Below are positions 52,810 through 60,984 of a DNA stretch of 64,000 bases, in pieces; position 1 is the stretch's first letter; every line of letters starts with the position of its first letter. This DNA is from Sphingobacteriales bacterium. GTDB taxonomy: Bacteria > Bacteroidota > Bacteroidia > Chitinophagales > UBA2359. The stretch covers positions 1 to 64,000 of the forward strand of contig JADKCK010000101.1 in the NCBI GenBank assembly GCA_016718845.1, in the 5' to 3' direction. A program made the position numbers and the translations under genes. The notes beneath the pieces were generated by a model. That model was not told the DNA's origin and did no database searches. It worked only from the letters and a program-made list of their open reading frames with translations.

Positions 52810-55722
52810 TTATCTACTTAATACAATCTTTTCGGTTTTAATTACTACATCATCTACCAAAATGGTACAGAAATAAATACCACTTGGGTAGTTGCCTAAC
52901 GATAAATTATAGGTACCTGTACCCGACAAGTTATGTGTTTGCAACTGCCTACCTGTTAGGTCGTAGAGTTGCAGGGTAGCTGTTTGCTTGTCGGCAAGTT
53001 GATAATTAAGGTAGGTAGTGTTGGTTGTAGGATTGGGGTATAGGGTAGATATACGCCCTGCTTGGTTGCCCTTAAACACTGTAATCCAATGGTTTTGTGG
53101 GTCGCCGTTGGCTAAGTAAGGTAGTGTAACAGGGTACTCGGTGCCATTGTAGGCATACAATAAGGTTTGTGCTTTGTATGCAGTTTTAGTTTTTGAGTTA
53201 GCTATATCGGTTAAAGTAGCTAATTCGGTTGGTGTTATGTCGAACAAAGTACGGTTGTCTTTTTGTAAGTCTATGAGCAAGGTGTATAGCTCTTTAAATT
53301 TAGTGTTTTCTTGGCTATTTAGCACTAAGTTTTGTAATAAACTTTCGGCTACTAAAACACTGTCCTTATCTATTTTATGTGGCACCAATTTGCGCAGCAT
53401 AATGTTGTTGTTGTATTTATGTACAATGGTCATAGCACTTTCGTAATCGTTGTCGCGCAGATAGGTTAAAAACCATTTGGTTAGTTCTTTATCTCGTTTT
53501 ATGCCATCGGGTAGTTGGTCAATATCGGCAATAGAAGTTAGGCGTAGGTCTTGGCAATAATCTACTAAATTTGTGCCATTACAGCCATTTGTTTCGGGCA
53601 TAAAACCACCTGTTAGCGTGCCGGGGGCATAAGCCACCAACAGCATATCGGCAGCCACATCATCGTAATATAAATCGGTGGTATTGGCACCCATTACAAT
53701 ATCAATGGCATCTAAGGGTACAAAAGTATTTGCTGCTGGCTCGTTTAGGGTACAATCGCCTTGAGGTGGCAGCTTGCCTGTGGTAATGCCTGCTGCCCTA
53801 ACATCTAAACCAAACTTTGTGAAATCGAGTAGGTGGTTGCAGGTAAAATAACAACTGTTGTTTAAACCTTCGCATACAATAGCTTCTTGGGTTTGATTGA
53901 TGATGTTACCGGCTATTTGCGAGCCATCTTCGTCGCTGTCGGATAAAATGATGCCAAATCTAACCTTATTTATTTGGTTGTTTTGTAGCAGACTATTGCA
54001 ACCACGTGCATAAATACCCGCCGAGCCTGTTGCATAGTTTAATTGCGAGTTGCTACTGTTTGTGGTATTGATTAAGTTTTGATGTGCTTGTAGGTTGTCG
54101 ATACCATCGGCTTGTATGGCAAGGCGGCAGTTATCAAAGGTGTTGTTGTTTAGATAAGTGCCGTGTGCTATGTCCATGAGCCAAGCCCTTGACGATATGC
54201 CGCAAAGGTTGTTGGTAAAAATGTTGCCATTTGAACCAAACTTTTTAACCTCGTTTAGTCGTATGCCGTATCGTTGGTTATCGAAGGTGCAGTTGTTTAT
54301 ACTGCCTATTCCATCAACCCATAAGGCATTGATGCCTGCCTCGCTGCGGTCGGTAAGGTTGTTAAAGGGTAGGCGTAGGGCGGTGCTGTTAAAATGTGTT
54401 TCGGATATGGTGTTATTGTCGTTGCCTAACCAACTTATGTTAACGCCCTGAAAACAGTTGTTAAATGTACAGTTGTTGGTAGATACTTGTCCGCCTGCGG
54501 TGTTGCGGGCATCAATGCTCCATAAATAAGGTAGATATAGCGATGACATGCTTGCGTAGTTGTTGCTTGCGGCAGCAGGTAGGCTTATTAGGTTATCGAA
54601 ATTGATAAGGGCAAGGTTCATGGCGGCTACACCAATAACAGCATTGTTTATGGTGGTTTCGGTTAGCTCTAGGGTGCCGATACCATTGTTTGTTTGTTGC
54701 CAGCCTAAGCCCTCTACTTGTATGCCTTGCCACATGGCATTGCAAAAACCGTCGAGGGTGCTTTGTCCTATGCTTAAATGCCCGCCTGCTTGCACCAATA
54801 GCCTACAATGGGTGGCAAAGTACATACTTAGGTCATTAAGGTTTAGTTGCGAGCCTGCTTCTACAACTATATCTGCGCCCAAATAAAGTGCATCGCCCGA
54901 TGTTACTGTAATGCCTACAAATGGGTTGTTGGTGGGTGTCCAGGTTTGGTTGCCACTAACTAAGTAGGCTGGTCGGGTGGGTTGTAGTGGGTCGGGGTAG
55001 GTAATGTTTTGGCTTGTGGCACTAATAGCTAAGTTGGTGTTTTGTACGCAACACATTAGCTCCTCGAAGGGGGTGTTGTAGGTAGTTTGTGTGCTGGGTT
55101 GTATGGTGTAGGTAAAGGTTTTGGTACAGCCGCTGGTGGTGTTGGTTATGGTAACTGTATAGTTGCCTGCGCAGATGTTGGTGCGGTTGGGGGTGTTGCA
55201 GGTGGGGCAATCGCTCCATGTGTAGGTGTTGTTGGTGTTGTAGTTGTTGTCGTCTATCTGTAAGCGGGCATCTATGGTAAGGGTGGCGGTGCAGTAGTCG
55301 TTACAGCCCTGCGATGTGGTGGTTTGGGTGGCGGTGGCTGTTAGGTTGTTGTTGGTTAGGGTTATGCTGGGTATATCAACAATAGTGGGGTAATTGCTTT
55401 GGTTAGCGGCTATGTTTAGGGTGTTTTGCCCTGGTGTTAGGTTGTAGGCGGTGTGGTCTATGCCGTTTATGATGTGGTAGTCTTGCAGACAGGTGGCATT
55501 GGAGGTGATAGTGGCTGTGCCGCCTTGTACTATATTGCCATTGCAGCCTATGTAGGCTGGGGTTATGGTGGTGGGAGTGAAGGTGGTGGGGCAGCATTCT
55601 ACTATAACGGTATAGTTTTGCATATCGTAGGTACTACAAGGATTTTGCGATATAGTTGTTGCCATTAAGGTAACAGTAGCTCTAAATACTTTGTTCGGCA
55701 ACATCAAAACAAATAGTGCCAT
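52810..55722 (-). CDS. C-terminal part of the M4 protease/beta-helix giant protein, with T9SS signal
   Basis: 970 residues as a separate frame, but with no signal peptide: its first residues (MALFVLML...) overlap the tail of the upstream gene by 41 bases in another frame. Reading on from the upstream frame through one indel at about 55685-55700 gives a continuous beta-rich sequence (CFDVAEQ, then FRATVTLMATTISQNP), so I regard it as the downstream part of one gene, 59311-52810. It contains PKD/SprB-like modules (TYTWSDCP, AGNYTVTITNTTSGCT), a parallel beta-helix (about residues 290-690: NNCTFNNCFQGVNISWLGND, GIRLNEVKKF), an alpha-helical part (about 720-880) and a sorting domain (ISTLYPNPTTNTTYLNYQ to NYPSGIYFC). 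Confidence 0.8.
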   Translation of the reverse strand: MALFVLMLPNKVFRATVTLMATTISQNPCSTYDMQNYTVIVECCPTTFTPTTITPAYIGCNGNIVQGGTATITSNATCLQDYHIINGIDHTAYNLTPGQNTLNIAANQSNYPTIVDIPSITLTNNNLTATATQTTTSQGCNDYCTATLTIDARLQIDDNNYNTNNTYTWSDCPTCNTPNRTNICAGNYTVTITNTTSGCTKTFTYTIQPSTQTTYNTPFEELMCCVQNTNLAISATSQNITYPDPLQPTRPAYLVSGNQTWTPTNNPFVGITVTSGDALYLGADIVVEAGSQLNLNDLSMYFATHCRLLVQAGGHLSIGQSTLDGFCNAMWQGIQVEGLGWQQTNNGIGTLELTETTINNAVIGVAAMNLALINFDNLISLPAAASNNYASMSSLYLPYLWSIDARNTAGGQVSTNNCTFNNCFQGVNISWLGNDNNTISETHFNSTALRLPFNNLTDRSEAGINALWVDGIGSINNCTFDNQRYGIRLNEVKKFGSNGNIFTNNLCGISSRAWLMDIAHGTYLNNNTFDNCRLAIQADGIDNLQAHQNLINTTNSSNSQLNYATGSAGIYARGCNSLLQNNQINKVRFGIILSDSDEDGSQIAGNIINQTQEAIVCEGLNNSCYFTCNHLLDFTKFGLDVRAAGITTGKLPPQGDCTLNEPAANTFVPLDAIDIVMGANTTDLYYDDVAADMLLVAYAPGTLTGGFMPETNGCNGTNLVDYCQDLRLTSIADIDQLPDGIKRDKELTKWFLTYLRDNDYESAMTIVHKYNNNIMLRKLVPHKIDKDSVLVAESLLQNLVLNSQENTKFKELYTLLIDLQKDNRTLFDITPTELATLTDIANSKTKTAYKAQTLLYAYNGTEYPVTLPYLANGDPQNHWITVFKGNQAGRISTLYPNPTTNTTYLNYQLADKQTATLQLYDLTGRQLQTHNLSGTGTYNLSLGNYPSGIYFCTILVDDVVIKTEKIVLSR

Positions 55723-58700
55723 ATTGTACTTGATAACCCATATAGTCCGTAGAGCCTGTAATAGTTTGGGTGTAGTTGTTTAGGTTATTCAAAGTACCAA
55801 ATGCTGGAGTTACATCGTCAATACCTGCATAATCTTGTACGCTATAAGGTAAGCAAATTTGCTCGCCATTACAAACAGTAATAGAATTGTAGCTACCTGT
55901 AAATGCTAAACCTGTATTTTGGCAATCATCAATACCTACTGGAAAAGATGGTGTGATAACTTCGGTATACACACAACCATTAGCATCTGTAATACTTATA
56001 GCAAAAGAATGAGTAAGTATTTCGTTGGTTAGCAAAGAAGCATTAAAATTGTTTGATGTAAGGTCGTTAAAAATAGTACCTACCGAGCCTCCTGCAACAC
56101 TAATTGAGATAGGAAGTTGCAAATCTGTTGTATTAAGTGTTAAAAATAGGGTAGTATATTCGGGATGGGCACTATCTTCTGCTGTATGATAATCTGTAAT
56201 TAAAGATTGCGTAGTAGGTATTTGGCAATCATTGGTAGATGTAGTACCTGTAAGTGCTTTAAAGCAAGTACCATAGTTTAAGATAATGGTATAGTTATTG
56301 GGCAAAGTACCAAAGGTCGTAAAACCAAAAGAAGGGTCGTAATAGCCATCAATAGTAGCAGGGTGTTGAACTACTTGGTCTATGACAGTGTAATCGCCCG
56401 TTTCATTATCTATAACCGAATAGGAAGTTATAGGGTTGGTGGTTGATACAATATTGAGTGTTCCGATGGGTGCAGAAGGTGGTGTATGGGCTATTATTTG
56501 TGGGGAAAAATCGGAGCATTGATCGATATTTAACCAAAAGGTTGCATCTGTGCCTGCATAATGGTCTGTCCATGTTCCGTCGGGGTTGCGGGTGGGTAAA
56601 TTACTAAGGGGTAGGCAGCCATTTGTGGTATTGTAATTGGCATAGTTTTTCATCGCTTCGAGTGGATTATCTGCCATGTCGGTGCCTGTAAAATGTAGAT
56701 GATAGGCATTTTCACCTAATGTATTAGCTACTACAAAAAGGTTGCTAACAACAGCATACGGAGACTCTGGATTGTGCTGTAAGGTAATAGTCCATTCTGT
56801 ATGGTCGATGTTAGGGGTGGGGGTGCTTGCTACTATGGTGCTTTCGGTATCTAGGCTATAATAAACAGAGCCTAACCATAAACCATCGAGGTTAAGGGTG
56901 GCTAATGGCTCGGAGGCATTAATGGTTAGTGTTACATCGGCATGGTCTTGGTCAAAAATAGCAAAATTATTGGACATATCTTCTGCTTCGGTTAGGCAGA
57001 TACTTATGCCGTCACTCAGCCATTGTTGCTCGGCTACGGTAATGCCTTGGGTGGCTTTTAGGTGGGTTAGGTAGGGTAGGTGGTTGTCGCAGATGTTGTT
57101 GTCGGGGGACTCGGGGAGGCAGATGGAACAAGTTACTCCAGAAGGTAATGGACAATTGAGGTTGACAGCTTTCCATGCTTCTTTAACAGAACGAAGTTCA
57201 GGACTACAAATGCCATCTATAGGCGGAAATAAAGTATTAGCAGCTAATAACGTTTTCATGCATATTTGTTCATAATCATCAACATTAGGATCGAATTTTA
57301 TTGAGGGATCAGTTAAGTTATTTAAAAAAACCATGTAAATAATATTTTCTGCGTTCTCAAGAGCTACATTTGGATCAGCATTAATAGGATTAACCGTATA
57401 ATGAATACCATCAATAATATCGTTACCTAAAATACTACCCTTTACCAATAAATAAAACCAGTGATTTAATACTCCTCCATTAACATACGAATCGTCTTCA
57501 CAAGTTCCATTGTCATAAAATCCAGGTTGATTATAATAACGTGGTTGCCCTAATTGATAAGTTTTTGCCTCAAATGCACAGTCTTCGGCAATATGATAAG
57601 AATAAACATTAGGTTCAGCAAAAGAACGTTGAAGTTCCTTAGAATTAGTTAAATCATGCATAAACACCCAATCATAAGTACCTATTGTTTTATATTCCAC
57701 ACATGCTCCCATAATATCGCAAACACTTTCTAAAAAACGCCTTGTTCGAAAAACTTTTTCAAGATAATTTGGATCACTGCCATCTGGTTGCCATGAATAC
57801 AAATTTAATCCATTATAATGATCTATAGCATGCGTATATTCATGTCCCAAAAGATCTATGCTACCTAAATTACCCCAACTACATTGACTAGTTATTAAAT
57901 TTCCAATATCATCATTAATATCAGTTGGATTATTAGATGGACTAGATACACGTATAAGAGGTAATCCATCTACAGCATTTGGATAATTTGTATTAGGTGC
58001 CCATCCTAAAAAAGGATTTGATGATCCATAATTAACCCCTATACGTATTGGTTTTTGAATATGAGGCTCATGATTATTATCATACCAACCAATAAGGTTA
58101 TGTTCAGTCTGATAATAGTCATATGTCTTTTGGATTCCCCAATATATGGTGGCATATTGATTAAAAGAATCGGCATTTAGCCAATTATTTGTGGAATTAA
58201 CAATAGTGCTTGAACTAGCAACTGGGGGTAACCACTCACTAAAAGAACGAAGTAATATGCCTCCTTGATAACAAGAGTTATCAGCTTCTAGTAAATAATT
58301 TCCATTGTCGTAAATAGTTTGAATAGTTGGCACCATTTCTTCTATTATTAAATTATCATAAGTTTTAGGAGCTAATGGGGTGTTTCCTCCGTAACCTCCA
58401 TATTCTGTGTGTACAGTACCATTTTGGCAAGCCATAGGCTCTTGAAAAGCATGCACTTCTGCTATCCGCATTTTTTTTACTTTTCCAGTATGTGCTGATA
58501 TATCTACCCAATAAGGTATATCATGTACAGGTAAAATGAATTTGTAAGAAATACCAAGCGTAGTGTCTCTATCTATGCTTTTTATGTATTTTGCGTTAAA
58601 TACTCTAAACATATCTAACCCATTTTTACCAGTAATACGCAAAATCTGTTGAGGATTATTCATATCTCTAACAATAGATAACCCCCTTTTAATTACTGAA

Positions 58701-59311
58701 GTATCGAAAGGCATAGCATAATCGTCAAGGTACTTTTGTAATGCCTCTTCGGCTGAGATACTAGGTTTTGCATCAATAGATAAATTTGGTGTAAAATATC
58801 CATTAATTTGAGTAAGGCAATTGTTTTTAAGTATGCCATTTACACCAGATCCTTCAACTAAAATACCTTTATGATACTGAGAATACTGATACCATGACTG
58901 TTCACCGCTTTTAGCAATACTATCGTATTCTGTTAAACCTAAATCTACTGAGTATGCAGAAATAAAATCTTTTAAATCCATGCAAACTACATTTTCTTTC
59001 AAGTAACGTCTTCTACCTGCATAAACTAAGGTGTCAGTAACCTCAACTTTTTCTGTAATAGCTTGTAAATTTTTTGAATCAGTAGGTAGGTATTGGTAAG
59101 TATAGCTTTTGTAAAAAGAATCATAGATAGGATGATTACTTTTCTCTTCTATTGTCTTAATAGAATCCCGTTTTGCAGCCCCTCCTTGCAGCCCTTTATC
59201 CACTGTTGTGGTGTTAATACTGGTGTTGTTGTTGCTGTGTTGTTGCAACTTAGCCGTACAAGCAGCTAGTACTAAAAAAAAGGCAATGACGATGAATGAT
59301 AATCGTGTCAT
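55682..59311 (-). CDS. Secreted M4 (thermolysin-like) metalloprotease, N-terminal part of a frame-broken giant protein
   Basis: 1209 residues. Signal peptide with a lipobox (MTRLSFIVIAFFLVLAAC). An FTP-type propeptide follows (LTQINGYFTPNLSI, ISAEEALQKYLDDY). The M4 domain has the zinc motif HEYTH (H490, E491, H494), third ligand E528 in LESVCDIMGA, and the transition-state histidine H617 in GGVLNHWFYLLVKG. The rest is beta-sandwich modules. The frame ends without a sorting domain at 55682, whereas the next frame has one but no signal peptide; one indel joins them into a protein of about 2170 residues. A lipobox with a T9SS end is unusual. It should cut proteins outside the cell. Confidence 0.88.
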   Translation of the reverse strand: MTRLSFIVIAFFLVLAACTAKLQQHSNNNTSINTTTVDKGLQGGAAKRDSIKTIEEKSNHPIYDSFYKSYTYQYLPTDSKNLQAITEKVEVTDTLVYAGRRRYLKENVVCMDLKDFISAYSVDLGLTEYDSIAKSGEQSWYQYSQYHKGILVEGSGVNGILKNNCLTQINGYFTPNLSIDAKPSISAEEALQKYLDDYAMPFDTSVIKRGLSIVRDMNNPQQILRITGKNGLDMFRVFNAKYIKSIDRDTTLGISYKFILPVHDIPYWVDISAHTGKVKKMRIAEVHAFQEPMACQNGTVHTEYGGYGGNTPLAPKTYDNLIIEEMVPTIQTIYDNGNYLLEADNSCYQGGILLRSFSEWLPPVASSSTIVNSTNNWLNADSFNQYATIYWGIQKTYDYYQTEHNLIGWYDNNHEPHIQKPIRIGVNYGSSNPFLGWAPNTNYPNAVDGLPLIRVSSPSNNPTDINDDIGNLITSQCSWGNLGSIDLLGHEYTHAIDHYNGLNLYSWQPDGSDPNYLEKVFRTRRFLESVCDIMGACVEYKTIGTYDWVFMHDLTNSKELQRSFAEPNVYSYHIAEDCAFEAKTYQLGQPRYYNQPGFYDNGTCEDDSYVNGGVLNHWFYLLVKGSILGNDIIDGIHYTVNPINADPNVALENAENIIYMVFLNNLTDPSIKFDPNVDDYEQICMKTLLAANTLFPPIDGICSPELRSVKEAWKAVNLNCPLPSGVTCSICLPESPDNNICDNHLPYLTHLKATQGITVAEQQWLSDGISICLTEAEDMSNNFAIFDQDHADVTLTINASEPLATLNLDGLWLGSVYYSLDTESTIVASTPTPNIDHTEWTITLQHNPESPYAVVSNLFVVANTLGENAYHLHFTGTDMADNPLEAMKNYANYNTTNGCLPLSNLPTRNPDGTWTDHYAGTDATFWLNIDQCSDFSPQIIAHTPPSAPIGTLNIVSTTNPITSYSVIDNETGDYTVIDQVVQHPATIDGYYDPSFGFTTFGTLPNNYTIILNYGTCFKALTGTTSTNDCQIPTTQSLITDYHTAEDSAHPEYTTLFLTLNTTDLQLPISISVAGGSVGTIFNDLTSNNFNASLLTNEILTHSFAISITDANGCVYTEVITPSFPVGIDDCQNTGLAFTGSYNSITVCNGEQICLPYSVQDYAGIDDVTPAFGTLNNLNNYTQTITGSTDYMGYQVQYGTICFDVAEQSI

Positions 59312-59352
59312 AAAAATGGTTGATTATGATTTGTAATTGGTAAATGTTGCTG

Positions 59353-59382
59353 CAAATATAAACTATTTTGTGCAAAAAACAA
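59353..59382 (-). promoter_or_regulatory. Promoter of the M4 protease gene
   Basis: Minus strand TTG (59382-59380), 19 bases, TATATTTG (59360-59353), 42 bases before the start codon at 59311. Confidence 0.7.
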
Positions 59383-59563
59383 GCAAGTAGTTGTGTATTT
59401 TTTTTTTTTTTGAAGCGTTTTGAGGCATTTTAAGCAAGATAAATATCATTAATACCCAACAAAAATTAAAAGCAAAAAAATGTTTGCACCCCATTAAACC
59501 TTTTGCTACTAAACTTGTTTAACAACAAACAAGTTTTATTTACTAATTTTAAACAACAACAAC

Positions 59564-60058
59564 ATGCCACTCGACAATTTGGGTATGCAAAAACTTACCC
59601 CCGATGCTATTTTAGCAACCATTGACCTTGTTAACCAATTAGATGCTGCATTAGGTAGCGATATGGTTAATCTGTCGCCCGAAGAACGCCAAAAATATGG
59701 CAGTATTAACGAACAAAATAAACTGTTGGTTAATAAAGTAAAAGAGTACCAAAGTAATCAACCTAAATTGGCATCGCCCGATGTTGATTGGGATAAATTT
59801 AAAGAAGATTACCAAGCACGCGAAGCCATCGAAGGTATTGTGCTACGCCTTAAAGAAATAATAAAAGGCTTAGAAAATACCAAAATTATGCACGATTACG
59901 ACAACTACCACGACTCGTTATTGGATTATGCCTATGCCGAGTATAAAACAGGTACTAAACAGGCAGGATACGAAACAAAATACACCGAACTACGCCAGTT
60001 TTTTAATAAATCGCCACGTAGTACCAAAAATACAACTGACACAGATACCGCCGAATAA
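59564..60058 (+). CDS. Small helical protein of unknown function
   Basis: 164 residues (MPLDNLGMQKLTPDAILATI). Mostly helical and charged, with a coiled-coil-like centre (AREAIEGIVLRLKEIIKGLE) and an acidic, disordered tail (STKNTTDTDTAE). No cysteines, no signal peptide, no membrane helices. I do not recognise the family. Soluble, perhaps an adaptor or cytoplasmic partner. It is a single-gene unit closed by its own strong terminator. Confidence 0.72.
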   Translation: MPLDNLGMQKLTPDAILATIDLVNQLDAALGSDMVNLSPEERQKYGSINEQNKLLVNKVKEYQSNQPKLASPDVDWDKFKEDYQAREAIEGIVLRLKEIIKGLENTKIMHDYDNYHDSLLDYAYAEYKTGTKQAGYETKYTELRQFFNKSPRSTKNTTDTDTAE

Positions 60059-60116
60059 TACAGTCCATATTATTAACACCAAATAGTTTAGCTAAAATAG
60101 CTTACTATACTAACAC

Positions 60117-60162
60117 AAACCACACCTAACTAGTTTTTACCCTAGTTAGGTGTGGTTTTTTT
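60117..60162 (+). terminator. Hairpin terminator
   Basis: AACCACACCTAACTAG, loop TTTTTACC, CTAGTTAGGTGTGGTT: 16-bp perfect stem then T6. Confidence 0.93.
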
Positions 60163-60229
60163 ATGAAGATATGCTGATGATTATCTTCTTTATGCTATTG
60201 CTACCTATATTATACCCTATGGGGCTAAA

Positions 60230-60250
60230 AGACGTAGCAGTGCTACGTCT
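60230..60250. repeat. Dispersed palindrome AGACGTAGCA-TGCTACGTCT, copy 3
   Basis: Perfect 10-bp arms with one central base, the same as 34132-34152, here followed directly by the 43-bp array. Confidence 0.85.
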
Positions 60251-60276
60251 CTACATCATCTTAGCCCCCTTCGTTG

Positions 60277-60830
60277 CGGTCTACCAACCACTAATTAGCG
60301 GTCTTAGACCACTCCATTACGGTCTACCAACCACTAATTAGCGGTCTTAGACCACTCCATTACGGTCTACCAACCACTAATTAGCGGTCTTAGACCACTC
60401 CATAGCGGTCTACCAACCACTAATTAGCGGTCTTAGACCACTCCATAGCGGTCTACCAACCACTAATTAGCGGTCTTAGACCACTCCATTCGGCTACAAC
60501 CACTAATTAGCGGTCTTAGATCCGGTCTCCAACCACTAATTAGCGGTCTTAGACCACTCCATAGCGGTCTACCAACCACTAATTAGCGGTCTTAGACCAC
60601 TAATTAGTGGTCTTAGACCACTCCGTAGTGGTCTTGGAGACATGTGAACTAGTTCTGGACACATAATTATGGGTCTACCAACCACTAATTATGGGTTCGA
60701 GACCACTAAATAGGGGTTCGAGACCGCTAATTATGGGTCTACCAACCACTAATTAGCGGTCTTAGACCACTAATTAGTGGTCTAAGACCGCTCCATAATA
60801 GTATGACAACCACTTCATACTAGTTTAGAA
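60277..60830. repeat. 43-bp tandem repeat array with nested palindromes
   Basis: Units start CGGTCTACCAACCACTAATT and end with TCTTAGACCACTCCAT. Spacing is exactly 43 bases between 60277, 60320, 60363, 60406 and 60449, then slips to degenerate copies to about 60830. Each unit includes two short palindromes, GGTCTTAGACC and CTAATTAG, so the array can fold in many registers. The last third is mixed with ATTATGGGTCTACCAACCAC variants. It is non-coding and lies between a terminator and the last gene. Confidence 0.92.
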
Positions 60831-60852
60831 CCACTAATCATCTTTCAAATAA

Positions 60853-60891
60853 AAATCCCCCCAAACGGCTAAAAGCTATTTGGGGGGATTT
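60853..60891 (-). terminator. Hairpin terminator, copy 2 of a 47-base duplicate
   Basis: AAATCCCCCCAAA, loop, TTTGGGGGGATTT, identical with 52757-52795 and its flanks. It lies after the stop of the last gene (60985), also minus strand. Confidence 0.85.
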
Positions 60892-60984
60892 GGTGTTGAT
60901 GATGTATTATACTACGCAAGTAATATACCGATACAAGTATCGGTACTACCAGTACAAGTATTGGTACTACTAGTGTAAGCTAAA

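Noticed and set aside
60277..60830. CRISPR array
   Set aside because: Units of 43 bases are joined without unique spacers, and no cas genes are near.
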